DNA of 21,931 nt from an uncultured Candidatus Soleaferrea sp. (GTDB taxonomy: Bacteria > Bacillota > Clostridia > Oscillospirales > Ruminococcaceae), in the NCBI GenBank assembly GCA_934527325.1, contig CAKTAG010000010.1:1-21931 (forward strand). Reading direction: 5' to 3'. A program made the position numbers and the translations under genes. Positions 5,856-14,535 of the stretch are shown here, piece after piece. Position 1 is the stretch's first letter. The number at the start of each line of letters is the position of its first letter. Under the pieces are notes generated by a model that searched no databases, was not told the DNA's origin, and saw only the letters and a list, made by a program, of their open reading frames with translations.

Positions 5856-7115
5856 TTACTCTTCTATTGTAATTTGGGCACCTAACCTTTTCAGCTCATT
5901 CCAAAATTCAGGGAAAGATTTATTTACATATTCTGCACCCGATATAGTAATCGGTTCTTCACAATTTATACCAGCTATTGCTAAAGCCATGATTATCCTA
6001 TGATCTGTATATCCACTTAAAATAACCCCACCTTTTAATTTTTCTGTACCTTTAACAACTATTTCATTTTCTGTAAAACAAATATTTCCACCCATTTTAT
6101 TAACAGATTCACAAATAGCTTGTAATCTATTTGATTCTTTAAACTTAAGCCTACCTACATTAACAAACTTAAATTCTGCATTAGTATAACATCCTAAAAC
6201 AACTAATATAGGAACTATATCTAAACAATTACTACCATCTATTAAAATTTTATGCTCATTTTCAAGTTGGTTTAATATTTTTAAAATTAATGCATCTCCC
6301 TGCAATGAATTTGCATCAAGATTTTTTATAATTAAATTAGGTGAATTAATATTTTTTGCAACTAAAAAATTAGCTCCTAAAGAATAATCACCCTCTAAAA
6401 TCACATTAGTAGCACTAAATTTTTGATTTATTGGTACTATATACCCATGTTTACTTTTTTCTATCGTTACTCCAAATTTCGATAAAACATCTATAGTTAA
6501 GTCAACGTAATAAGATGATTCTAACTTAGAAGTAACATAAATTTTAACTGAATTTTCACTTGACCTTCTAATTATAGGTAAAGATATTAATAAACTGCTT
6601 ATGTACTGCGAGCTTATATCTCCACTAATAAAGAAATCTTCACACCAAACTTTACCTTTAGATATGATATAACATTCTTCCTTATTTTCTTCATATTCTA
6701 TTCCATGCCTAACTAATTCACTAGTTAAATGTTTAAAAGGTCTTTCCATCAACCTTTTAGAAAGAACAAATTTAGTTTCTATACCTAACACTGCAACTAT
6801 AGACAAAAATAACCTAAATGTTGTTGCCGAATTCTGACAATCAATAACCACTCTATCTATATTTCTATAACTTATTCCCTTTATTCTTAAACATTCTTTT
6901 TTAGTATCTTCATCTATGTAAGAATGCACACTTGCCCCTAGTGCAATAATTGCATTAATAGTTGCCTTAATATCTTCACATATATTCACATTTTTTATAT
7001 AACTAACCATTCCAAAAGAAAGTCCCGCACAAATAATAGCTCTATGAAGTTGACTTTTAGAACTTGGTATTTCTATTGTTCCATTTAAAACAGATTTATA
7101 AACTTTTACATTCAC
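5856..7115 (-). CDS. aroA: 3-phosphoshikimate 1-carboxyvinyltransferase (EPSP synthase)
   Basis: Joins shikimate-3-phosphate and phosphoenolpyruvate to make EPSP in aromatic amino acid synthesis; cytoplasmic. The start is GTG at 7113-7115, 6 nt after GAGGTG. An upstream GTG lies inside the ribosome site. That gives 419 residues, normal for the family. Motifs, numbered from this start: SSKSQLHRA with K20; NSATTFRL at 95-102; ISGDISSQYISS; LDIVPILVVLG; the RLKFKESNRL loop; YTDHR; and NKSFPEFW near the C-terminus. Odd: the position equal to E. coli Gly96 is Ala (A97) and the residue after Arg is Leu, as in the glyphosate-tolerant CP4 enzyme. No other shikimate gene is adjacent. A terminator-like hairpin separates it from secF upstream and lies just ahead of its ribosome site. 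Confidence 0.95.
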   Translation of the reverse strand: MNVKVYKSVLNGTIEIPSSKSQLHRAIICAGLSFGMVSYIKNVNICEDIKATINAIIALGASVHSYIDEDTKKECLRIKGISYRNIDRVVIDCQNSATTFRLFLSIVAVLGIETKFVLSKRLMERPFKHLTSELVRHGIEYEENKEECYIISKGKVWCEDFFISGDISSQYISSLLISLPIIRRSSENSVKIYVTSKLESSYYVDLTIDVLSKFGVTIEKSKHGYIVPINQKFSATNVILEGDYSLGANFLVAKNINSPNLIIKNLDANSLQGDALILKILNQLENEHKILIDGSNCLDIVPILVVLGCYTNAEFKFVNVGRLKFKESNRLQAICESVNKMGGNICFTENEIVVKGTEKLKGGVILSGYTDHRIIMALAIAGINCEEPITISGAEYVNKSFPEFWNELKRLGAQITIEE

Positions 7116-7134
7116 ACTAATCACCTCTTACTTT

Positions 7135-7179
7135 AAAAATTAAGCACAACCAGCTAAATAATGGTTGTGCTTAATTTTT
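7135..7179 (-). terminator. Strong hairpin between secF and aroA
   Basis: A perfect 17-bp inverted repeat (7135-7151 with 7163-7179; core AAGCACAACC / GGTTGTGCTT) with an 11-nt loop. Leftward it ends in AATTTTT, which makes it a good terminator for secDF. It ends about 9 nt before the aroA ribosome site. Confidence 0.8.
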
Positions 7180-7263
7180 TTAAACATATTAACTCTATAT
7201 ATTAAATAAATATACTAGCAATTACCATTTTTATCTAAAATAAATTTTAACAGTTACAAAATT

Positions 7264-8199
7264 TTATTGTTCAATTTTTGCCAACCTTTTATTTCTTTTT
7301 TTGTTTTGCCAAACTACCCATAATGGGCCTGCAATACATATGGTAGAATAAGCACCAGTTATCATTCCTACCATTAATGGTAAAATAAATGGAACTATAC
7401 TGCTAACTCCATAAATTAAAGCTACAACTAAAACAATTGCACTAGACATAACCGTTGTAAATGTAGTATTTATTGTTCTATTAAAAGATTGATTAATACT
7501 TTTATTTACCAAATCTCCAATTGACATTTTTGAACCATATATTTTTTTATTTTCTCTTATTCTGTCATATATAATTATAGTATCGTTTATGGAATAACCC
7601 AATATCATCAAACACCCTGCAATAAAACTATCACTAAGTGGCATTTTTAAAATAACAAAAGTTCCATAAATCATAGTAACATCATGAATAAGTGCAATAA
7701 CAGCCATAACTCCAGCCGATAACCCACCTATTTTTTTAAACCTAATAGCAATGTAAATTATAATAAATACCGCTGCTGCTGCAACAGCCACCATGCATTT
7801 TGTAAAAAACTCTTTTCCAACTGCACTATCAACGTTACTTACTTGAATTTCCTTTAATTTGTTAACAGAAAATTTATTATCAAATATTTCTTTTAAATTT
7901 TTTTTCACATTCGCATCTAAAGCTTTATTTGCCCCAAAAGAAATAACTAATTTATTAATTCCACTACCTATATCTGTAGTTTTTTGAACACTTACATCTT
8001 GGTTCAATTTTTTAGCTAATTCTTTTTCTAAACTATCTTTATATATTTCTCCTTCATAAGAATATGTAAAAATATAACCTCCCTGAAATTGAATATCCAT
8101 TTTTACTCCATTAACAAATGTTGCAATAATTACTATCACTGTTAATATTATAGAGAATGCAAAAAATTTATTTTTATTTCCTATAAAATTAATATTCAT
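7264..8199 (-). CDS. secF: Protein translocase subunit SecF
   Basis: Works with SecD to pull exported proteins through SecYEG using the proton or sodium gradient. 311 residues, about the usual length. Seen: a first membrane segment, the short periplasmic domain opening with MDIQFQGGYIFTYSY (34-48), then five membrane segments with the family motif GYSINDTIIIYDRIREN (201-217). The start is ATG at 8197-8199, 6 nt after GGAGGTG. That SD lies inside the end of secD, and the two genes overlap by 11 nt, so translation is probably coupled. SecD and SecF are separate proteins here, not the fused SecDF of some Firmicutes. The gene is followed by a strong terminator hairpin. Confidence 0.95.
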   Translation of the reverse strand: MNINFIGNKNKFFAFSIILTVIVIIATFVNGVKMDIQFQGGYIFTYSYEGEIYKDSLEKELAKKLNQDVSVQKTTDIGSGINKLVISFGANKALDANVKKNLKEIFDNKFSVNKLKEIQVSNVDSAVGKEFFTKCMVAVAAAAVFIIIYIAIRFKKIGGLSAGVMAVIALIHDVTMIYGTFVILKMPLSDSFIAGCLMILGYSINDTIIIYDRIRENKKIYGSKMSIGDLVNKSINQSFNRTINTTFTTVMSSAIVLVVALIYGVSSIVPFILPLMVGMITGAYSTICIAGPLWVVWQNKKRNKRLAKIEQ

Positions 8200-9598
8200 C
8201 TTTTACACCTCCGTAAAGGGTATTATTTTTAAACAATTTAATTTTGCTAATTGATTTTAACATCAATTTTGATGCATTTACACCTAAAACAAAGTTTAAC
8301 ACAACACCTACTAAAAGTGTGTAACCAAAAGAATATACTGCGCCAGCTGGTGCTGTTCCAAAGAAAATAAACAATGGCTTTAACATTTTAACAAAAAAGC
8401 TAGAAGGTGGCCCAAATGCACCCATAAGAATTGAAGCTACTATAATAACTGTTACATTCCCATCTAATATAGATGTAAATGCACGTTGATACCCTAAATC
8501 TATTGAACTTTTTAAACTTTTACCAGATTTAAGTTCTTCTTTTATTCTTTCAAACGTAATAATATTAGCATCAACACCCATTCCAATAGCTAATATTATA
8601 CCCGCTATACCAGGTAATGTTAAAGTAAAGCTTGGCACAAAGCCAAAAAAACCAGTTATAGAAGCTACCATACCTGTAACTTGTCCCATTAACGATATAA
8701 CCGCTATTAAACCTGGTAATCTATATACAAATACCATAAATAACGCTACACATATAAACGCTATTCCCCCAGCCATAATCATTGCATCACGCGCACCTAA
8801 ACCTAAAATAGGGCTAATTGTATTAAAATTTTCTGTTTGTAATTTAAATGGCAAAGAACCTGAATTTATTTGGTTAGCTAATTTTTTTGCACTCTTAGGT
8901 GTAAACTGCCCTGTTATAGAAGCTTCGCCTTCTAATATAGGCGAATTAACCATTGGGCTACTTACCATTTCATCATCCATCCAAATAGAAATGTACCCAT
9001 TACCAGCTAATTTTGTAGTAGCCTCTGCAAATTTTTGAGTTCCACTTTTATTAAGTTTTAAAGAAACTACAGACTTTACTTCACCCGTTTCTGTTTGAGT
9101 TAAAACATCTTTAGCTTCTTTTATATCTTTACCCTCTAATATTATATTACTTTTTGTAACACCTTTAGGTTTACCTTGGTCATCTATTTCGTTACCTTCT
9201 CTAAAAGTAAGCAAAGCCGTTTCTCCTAATTCTTTAACAGCATTTTCAGGTTTAAAATCTTTTTCATTTTCTTTCCAAGGGAACCTTACTATAATCCTAT
9301 TTTTATCAGTATCTGCATAAACCTCAGAATCTGTTATATTTTGTGCAACTAACCTTTGCCTAATAACCGTTTCTGCTGCTAACATTTGTTGTGGTGTTGC
9401 TTTAACATTTTTAGGTGGTGTAAATGTAACATCTACCCCTCCTCTAATGTCTATCCCCCACCTTATACTATCTGCTCCCTTTATATAAACACGAGTAATG
9501 TCTCCATATTGCGAACTCAAACCAAAAAATGTTAAATAAGCAAAAGCAATTAACAATGTAAACACTACAAAAAATGTCGATTTTTTACTTTTTCCCAA
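8189..9598 (-). CDS. secD: Protein translocase subunit SecD
   Basis: Membrane partner of SecF. 469 residues. The N-terminal membrane segment is followed by WGIDIRGGVDVTF (47-59), a large extracytoplasmic domain (about 60-265), then five membrane segments. The motif GMGVDANIITFERIKEEL (339-356) contains the proton-pathway aspartate D343. The start is TTG at 9596-9598, with GGGGAG 7 nt upstream. No yajC is adjacent, although it often is in other bacteria. A good promoter lies about 180-200 nt upstream, so the mRNA has a long leader containing a long-range inverted repeat and a short open frame. That suggests regulated expression. Confidence 0.95.
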   Translation of the reverse strand: MGKSKKSTFFVVFTLLIAFAYLTFFGLSSQYGDITRVYIKGADSIRWGIDIRGGVDVTFTPPKNVKATPQQMLAAETVIRQRLVAQNITDSEVYADTDKNRIIVRFPWKENEKDFKPENAVKELGETALLTFREGNEIDDQGKPKGVTKSNIILEGKDIKEAKDVLTQTETGEVKSVVSLKLNKSGTQKFAEATTKLAGNGYISIWMDDEMVSSPMVNSPILEGEASITGQFTPKSAKKLANQINSGSLPFKLQTENFNTISPILGLGARDAMIMAGGIAFICVALFMVFVYRLPGLIAVISLMGQVTGMVASITGFFGFVPSFTLTLPGIAGIILAIGMGVDANIITFERIKEELKSGKSLKSSIDLGYQRAFTSILDGNVTVIIVASILMGAFGPPSSFFVKMLKPLFIFFGTAPAGAVYSFGYTLLVGVVLNFVLGVNASKLMLKSISKIKLFKNNTLYGGVKDEY

Positions 9599-9770
9599 AC
9601 AAAATCTCCCCTATCTTCAAAAAATATAAAATCATAGGTTAAGCATTTTTTAACTTTACCCACTTTACACCAAACACCAATTAAACACAAAAATTAATTT
9701 GCTTAACCACAAATCAAAATAAATAATAATCGGCATAAAAAAATTAATTATACACCAATATATATTCACT
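9599..9770 (-). promoter_or_regulatory. Long secDF mRNA leader with long-range inverted repeat
   Basis: In mRNA order the leader carries GGTTAAGCA (complement of 9700-9708) and, 54 nt later, its exact complement TGCTTAACC (9637-9645). The downstream arm can instead pair locally: GTTAA (9650-9654) with TTAAC (9638-9642). The two pairings exclude each other, as in attenuators and riboswitches. The segment between is G/T-rich (GGTGTTTGGTGT). I recognise no known riboswitch class. Confidence 0.45.
9665..9736 (-). CDS. Possible 23-codon leader peptide upstream of secD
   Basis: ATG at 9734-9736 opens a frame of 23 codons ending in TAA at 9665-9667. It encodes a markedly hydrophobic peptide beginning MPIIIYFDLW and ending FNWCLV. 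The frame runs through the upstream arm of the leader's inverted repeat, so translating ribosomes would prevent the long helix. No SD is visible (GGTG is about 20 nt away). An open frame of this length is not rare in AT-rich DNA, so this is tentative. Confidence 0.25.
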   Translation of the reverse strand: MPIIIYFDLWLSKLIFVFNWCLV

Positions 9771-9776
9771 ATCATA

Positions 9777-9804
9777 ATTATATTATTTTTTACAAAAAAG
9801 TCAA
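9777..9804 (-). promoter_or_regulatory. Putative sigma-A promoter of the secDF operon
   Basis: On the minus strand, TTGACT (complement of 9799-9804), a 16-nt spacer and TATAAT (complement of 9777-9782). Transcription would start near 9770, giving a leader of about 170 nt before secD. Confidence 0.65.
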
Positions 9805-9820
9805 CATAAAATTTTTAAAA

Positions 9821-10711
9821 TTAATTAGTATAAAATTCTACAATTACTGTATTACCACAAGGAAAATTAAAATTATTTGCGCTAACATTAAGACCTATTT
9901 CTTCTGCTATAATATTAACATTATTTATAATAGATTTACCAAAACGCTGTAACAACACAGTTTTAATTAAGTAACACATAACGCTACTAGATAAACCTGC
10001 TGAATACGAATTCAATATCAAGAAACTAGGATTGAACAACAATATTTTTGTACACATTAACAATAATTCATAGATATTTTCTTCTAGTTTCCAAATTTCA
10101 CCATTCGGCCCTCTACCGTAAGATGGCGGATCTAAAATAATAGCATCATATCTATTATTGCGTTTATATTCTCTATTTATAAATTTAATGCAATCATCAA
10201 CAATCCACCGTATTGGTTTTGAACTTAAATTACATAAAGCAGCATTTTCTTTAGCCCAACTAACCATACCTTTAGATGAATCCACATGACAAACCTTAGC
10301 TCCAGCTTTAGCTGCAAATAATGTTGCTCCACCTGTGTAAGCAAACAAATTTAATACGCTTATTTGTTTTGGTGATTTCTTTATTTTATTATATATGTAA
10401 TCCCAATTAGTAGCTTGCTCTGGAAACAAACCAGTATGTTTAAAGCCTGTTGGTTTAATTATAAAACTTAAATCTTTATAATTTATAACCCATTTTTCTG
10501 GGAAATTTTTTTTAACATCCCAGTGCCCACCACCAGAAGAAGACCTTATATACCTGGCATTATAGTTGTTCCAACATTTATTTGTTTTTAAAGTTGACCA
10601 AATTATTTGTGGGTCTGGCCTAATTAAAATTATGTTTCCCCAGCGTTCTAATTTTTCTCCACATGAAGTATCAATTAATTCGTAATCACTCCATTGGTTA
10701 GATATCCTCAT
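9821..10711 (-). CDS. Class I SAM-dependent methyltransferase, probably rRNA-modifying (COG1092-like)
   Basis: A predicted S-adenosylmethionine-dependent methyltransferase of 296 residues. Seen: a conserved N-terminal block ending SSSGGGHWDV, motif I VLNLFAYTGGATLFAAKAGA (119-138), an acidic residue after the next strand (HVDSSKGM), VDDCIKFI, and the catalytic DPPSYGRG (194-201). These match the Methyltrans_SAM family, whose characterised members (RlmI, RlmK) modify 23S rRNA. The N-terminal PUA domain of RlmI is absent, so the exact target is unknown. ATG at 10709-10711 directly follows the glmM stop codon with no gap. Translation is probably coupled to glmM, as the last gene of the ruvCAB-glmM run. 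Confidence 0.85.
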   Translation of the reverse strand: MRISNQWSDYELIDTSCGEKLERWGNIILIRPDPQIIWSTLKTNKCWNNYNARYIRSSSGGGHWDVKKNFPEKWVINYKDLSFIIKPTGFKHTGLFPEQATNWDYIYNKIKKSPKQISVLNLFAYTGGATLFAAKAGAKVCHVDSSKGMVSWAKENAALCNLSSKPIRWIVDDCIKFINREYKRNNRYDAIILDPPSYGRGPNGEIWKLEENIYELLLMCTKILLFNPSFLILNSYSAGLSSSVMCYLIKTVLLQRFGKSIINNVNIIAEEIGLNVSANNFNFPCGNTVIVEFYTN

Positions 10712-12061
10712 TTAAATTCCAAACCTTTCTTTAACAATAGTTGAAAGTTGGTTAGCAATTTTGTTTATATGAACATTATTTGTACCTTCTACCATTACCC
10801 TTATTAAAGGCTCTGTACCAGATGGTCTTAATAAAATTCTACCATTTTCTCCAAGTTCTTTTTCTAACAAACTTACTTGCTCTATAATGTAAGGGTTATT
10901 TGCTATTCTATATTTTTCTAAATTAGAAACAGGAACATTAATTAAAATTTGTGGCAAAATATCCATCACTTTAGAAAGTTCAGAAACTTTTGCATTTAGT
11001 TCTTTAATTATTTTTAAAAACTGAATAGCAACTAATTGCCCATCCCCTGTTGTAGAATGTTCAGATAATATTATATGTCCAGACGACTCACCACCAATAC
11101 AGTATCCATATTCTAGCATTTTTTCTAGCACATATCTGTCACCTACTTTAGTTTTTTCAACGTTTATATCATGTTCTTTAGCCATTTTTAATAAACCTAA
11201 ATTAGACATAACAGTTACTACAAATGTGTTTTTAGCTAATTTATTATTCTCTTTTAAATATTTAGAGAGTATAGCTATAATTTTATCTCCATCTAAAATT
11301 TCCCCATTTTCGTCTACTATCAAACATCTATCAGCATCACCATCAAAAGCAAAACCAATATCACAATTGTTTTCCTTTACAAAATTAGAAATACACTTCA
11401 TATGTGTTGAACCACAATTTTGATTTATGTTTATTCCATCTGGGTTATTATTAATAAAAAAAGGGTTAACGTTAAACAAACTAAAAAGTTGTTTAGCTGT
11501 AGTACTCGCAGAACCATTAGCACAATCTACAGCTATTTTTATACCAGAAAAATCCAACTCGTTAACAGTAGATTTTATATGTTCTATATAATCTATAACT
11601 GCACTGTTTTTTATAGTTACTCTACCTAAATTGCTACCGTATTTTAAATTAAAATTTTTAAATTGCATTAGATTTTCAATCTTGGCTTCTATCTCATCTG
11701 GTAATTTATACCCATCATTATTAAATATTTTTATTCCATTATATTCCATAGGGTTATGTGATGCAGAAATCATAAATCCTGCATCAGCATTATATTTTTT
11801 TACTAAAAATGCTACTGCCGGAGTAGGTACTACACCTAAAATAATAACATCTGCTCCCACACTGCATATACCCGCTACTAATGAACTTTCAAGCATATCA
11901 GATGATATTCTAGTATCTTTACCAATAATAAAAACTGGTTTATGTTTACAATACTCACTTAATATCATTCCAGCTGCTCGTCCTAAATTCATAGTTAACT
12001 CGCATGTCAATTCTTTATTTGCAATACCTCTTACTCCGTCTGTACCAAATAATTTTTTCAT
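10712..12061 (-). CDS. glmM: Phosphoglucosamine mutase
   Basis: Converts glucosamine-6-phosphate to glucosamine-1-phosphate, a step to UDP-GlcNAc for peptidoglycan. About 449 residues, full length. The start MKKLFGTDGVRG is diagnostic of GlmM. The active-site serine lies in MISASHNP (S101), the metal loop is DGDADR (about 239-244), the sugar loop is GGESSGH, and the phosphate loop RPSGTEPLIRV is near the C-terminus. All key residues are intact. ATG at 12059-12061 follows AAAGGGG by about 10 nt. It lies 55 nt after ruvB on the same strand and is followed with no gap by the methyltransferase gene. Confidence 0.97.
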   Translation of the reverse strand: MKKLFGTDGVRGIANKELTCELTMNLGRAAGMILSEYCKHKPVFIIGKDTRISSDMLESSLVAGICSVGADVIILGVVPTPAVAFLVKKYNADAGFMISASHNPMEYNGIKIFNNDGYKLPDEIEAKIENLMQFKNFNLKYGSNLGRVTIKNSAVIDYIEHIKSTVNELDFSGIKIAVDCANGSASTTAKQLFSLFNVNPFFINNNPDGININQNCGSTHMKCISNFVKENNCDIGFAFDGDADRCLIVDENGEILDGDKIIAILSKYLKENNKLAKNTFVVTVMSNLGLLKMAKEHDINVEKTKVGDRYVLEKMLEYGYCIGGESSGHIILSEHSTTGDGQLVAIQFLKIIKELNAKVSELSKVMDILPQILINVPVSNLEKYRIANNPYIIEQVSLLEKELGENGRILLRPSGTEPLIRVMVEGTNNVHINKIANQLSTIVKERFGI

Positions 12062-12116
12062 TTTTCAAATACCCCTTTCGTTACTAATTTGTTATAAAAA
12101 TTAATCTTCACTTAGC

Positions 12117-13127
12117 TTAATTTTTAGGTTTTATATTTAAATATTCATAAACCAAATTTGTTGCACAGCGTCCTCGCGGAGTTCTATTTAAAAACCCTAT
12201 TTGCATAAGGTATGGTTCATAAACGTCTTCTAAAGTTATAGATTCTTCACCTATAGCAGCAGCCAACGTTTCTAAACCAACTGGGCCACCACCAAAATTT
12301 TTTATTATTACTTCTAACATTTTTTTATCTGTGTTATCAAGGCCTAATTTATCTATTCCCAACCTACTTAAAGCAGATGATGAAGTTTTTTCGTTGATTA
12401 TTCCATTAGAGTTTACTTGCGCAAAATCTCGAACTCTTTTTAATATTCGGTTAGCTATTCTGGGTGTACCTCTACTTCTATGTGCTATCTCTAAAGCTCC
12501 AGATAATTCACATTCAACATTAAGTATAGCAGCACTCTGTAATATTATTTTAGCTAATTCATCTGGTGTATATAATTCTAATTTTTCAATTATTCCAAAT
12601 CTATCTCTTAATGGTGCAGAAAGTTGCCCAGCTCTAGTTGTTGCTCCAATTAATGTAAATTTAGGTAAATCTATTCTAATTGAACGCGCAGAAGGTCCTT
12701 TACCAATAATTATATCTAAAGAATAATCTTCCATAGCCGGGTATAATATTTCTTCTACTGTTCTATGCAACCTATGAATTTCATCAATAAATAAAATATC
12801 ATTTGGAGATAAATTAGTTAAAATTGCAGCTAAATCACCTGGTTTTTCAATAGCTGGTCCAGATGTAGTTCTAATATTAACCCCCATTTCTTTGGCAATA
12901 ATATTAGATAACGTTGTTTTACCTAACCCTGGAGGTCCATAAAATAAGCAATGGTCTAATGCTTCATTTCTTTTTTTTGCAGCTTGTATAAATACATTCA
13001 TATTTTCTTTAACTTTATTTTGCCCTATATATTGTGAAAAAACTTGTGGTCTTAAAGAATTTTCAACATCAACATCAAAAGTGTTATAATCTGGTTCAAC
13101 TAACCTATTTTCAAAATCTTCTATCAT
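12117..13127 (-). CDS. ruvB: Holliday junction branch migration ATPase RuvB
   Basis: The hexameric AAA+ motor that, with RuvA, drives branch migration of Holliday junctions. About 336 residues, normal. Seen: LRPQVFSQYIGQ at the N-terminus, Walker A GPPGLGKT (about 64-71), Walker B DILFIDEIHRL (DE at 115-116), the sensor GATTRAGQLSAPLRDRFG, and a C-terminal winged-helix region ending RTPRGRCATN. I chose ATG at 13125-13127, 9 nt after AGGAG (complement of 13137-13141). The TTG one codon upstream is also possible, at 6 nt spacing. It starts about 15 nt after ruvA and is co-transcribed with it. Confidence 0.97.
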   Translation of the reverse strand: MIEDFENRLVEPDYNTFDVDVENSLRPQVFSQYIGQNKVKENMNVFIQAAKKRNEALDHCLFYGPPGLGKTTLSNIIAKEMGVNIRTTSGPAIEKPGDLAAILTNLSPNDILFIDEIHRLHRTVEEILYPAMEDYSLDIIIGKGPSARSIRIDLPKFTLIGATTRAGQLSAPLRDRFGIIEKLELYTPDELAKIILQSAAILNVECELSGALEIAHRSRGTPRIANRILKRVRDFAQVNSNGIINEKTSSSALSRLGIDKLGLDNTDKKMLEVIIKNFGGGPVGLETLAAAIGEESITLEDVYEPYLMQIGFLNRTPRGRCATNLVYEYLNIKPKN

Positions 13128-13142
13128 CAAAATTAGCTCCTG

Positions 13143-13730
13143 TTATAGCTCTTTTAAAGCCATTTTTATAATATCTTCTACATTTAAAGAAGATTCATAT
13201 TTACTTATAATTTTTAAAACATCTTGTTCGCTGTAACCTAACGTTTTTAAAGCTGCTAACGCCTCTGCTACAGCCGATTGGTTATTATAATGTTGCTTAG
13301 AACTATCTGAGTGAAAAACGTCTATAGTTGAACAATCTATTTTATCTTTTAATTCCAGTATTATACGTTGAGCAGTTTTTAACCCAATACCCTGACATTT
13401 AGTTATGGCTTTATAATCGTTTGAAGATACAGCTATTGTTAAAGACTGTGGTGTAAATTGTGATAAAATAGATATTGCAGCTTTAGGGCCTATACCAGAA
13501 ATTCCAACCAATATTTTAAAATATTCTAACTCATCTTTAGTGTAAAAACCAAATAAACTTATACTATCTTCTTTAACAACCATATGTGTATACAAACAAC
13601 AAATTTCACCAAGTTTAAGGTTCAACATGGTATTACCTGAAACATTGCATTTGTAACCTATATTATTACATTCTATTATAGCAATATTAGGCTCAATGTG
13701 TGCAATAATTCCCTTTAAACTATATATCAT
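13143..13730 (-). CDS. ruvA: Holliday junction branch migration protein RuvA
   Basis: Binds four-way DNA junctions and loads RuvB. 195 residues, normal. Domain order: an OB fold (MIYSLKGIIAHIEPNIAIIE, 1-20 onward), two helix-hairpin-helix motifs (GISGIGPKAAISIL and CQGIGLKTAQRIILELKDK), a linker, and a C-terminal RuvB-contacting domain (EALAALKTLGYSEQDV). ATG at 13728-13730 follows AAGAGG by 7-8 nt. It sits between ruvC (93 nt upstream) and ruvB. Confidence 0.97.
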   Translation of the reverse strand: MIYSLKGIIAHIEPNIAIIECNNIGYKCNVSGNTMLNLKLGEICCLYTHMVVKEDSISLFGFYTKDELEYFKILVGISGIGPKAAISILSQFTPQSLTIAVSSNDYKAITKCQGIGLKTAQRIILELKDKIDCSTIDVFHSDSSKQHYNNQSAVAEALAALKTLGYSEQDVLKIISKYESSLNVEDIIKMALKEL

Positions 13731-13823
13731 AAAAAAACCTCTTTACTTACTTTACTTACTATTAAGTTTTAAATTACAACATTAACTGCAAAAATTTTTA
13801 TAAAAACATCTACAACTTTTAAA

Positions 13824-14315
13824 TTATTTGTATAAAGTAAAAAGTGATGTTGATGAATGAGCATGGCATATTGCTATAGCTAAAGCATCTGCAGTATCAT
13901 CTAGTTTTGGTGTTGATTTTAAATTTAAAATAGATGCCGTCATAGATATAACTTGTGCTTTTGTTGCTTTTCCGTAACCAACAACAGCTTGCTTAACTTG
14001 CAATGGAGTATATTCAAATATATCTAAGTTATTTTTTTTACCAGCTAGTAAAATAACTCCTCTTGCTTGTGCAACAGCTAAAGCTGTTTTTTGGTTAGTT
14101 GTAAAATATAATTTTTCAATAGACATACAAGAAGGGTTATATTTTAAAATAATTTGAGTAAGTTCATCGTATATTATAGAAAGCCTAGTATTCATATCTA
14201 AATTAGGTGCAGTAGTAACCGCTCCATAACCCAAAGTCTGAATTTTACCGTTACAATTAGATATAACACCAAACCCTATTATTGCGTAACCTGGATCTAT
14301 ACCTAAAATAATCAT
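13824..14315 (-). CDS. ruvC: Crossover junction endodeoxyribonuclease RuvC
   Basis: Cleaves Holliday junctions after RuvAB migration. 163 residues, typical. The RNase H-like catalytic acidic residues are all present: D7 in GIDPGYA, E67 in SIEKLYF, and D140/D143 in LDDTADALAIAICHAH. The substrate-loop region FTTNQKTALAVAQARGV is also conserved. ATG at 14313-14315 lies about 12 nt after AGGAAAG. It is the first gene of the ruvC-ruvA-ruvB-glmM-methyltransferase run. About 220 nt separate it from ftsK, with a possible TATAAT at 14387-14392 but no convincing -35 element. Confidence 0.96.
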   Translation of the reverse strand: MIILGIDPGYAIIGFGVISNCNGKIQTLGYGAVTTAPNLDMNTRLSIIYDELTQIILKYNPSCMSIEKLYFTTNQKTALAVAQARGVILLAGKKNNLDIFEYTPLQVKQAVVGYGKATKAQVISMTASILNLKSTPKLDDTADALAIAICHAHSSTSLFTLYK

Positions 14316-14535
14316 TTAACCGTACTTTCCTAACAGTTTAGAATAATAATATAATTTAACTCATATATACACATATCAATTAAATTATTATAAAAGCCAA
14401 CAATCAATTTAACTACTTTTTTATAAGATTAATATTTTGAATTTAATTTTCGGCATAAAAGATTGCTTTTACCTACACTGCTGATTTTTGCTAAAATAAA
14501 AATTTATATATCAATAAAATAAATTACAATTTTTA

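Noticed and set aside
11226..12104. Several open frames antisense to glmM
   Set aside because: They are shadows of glmM, whose full-length catalytic motifs are on the minus strand.
14316..14535. Possible RNA gene or terminator between ftsK and ruvC
   Set aside because: Only weak AT-rich inverted repeats are present, with no GC-containing stem followed by a T run and no tRNA-like features.
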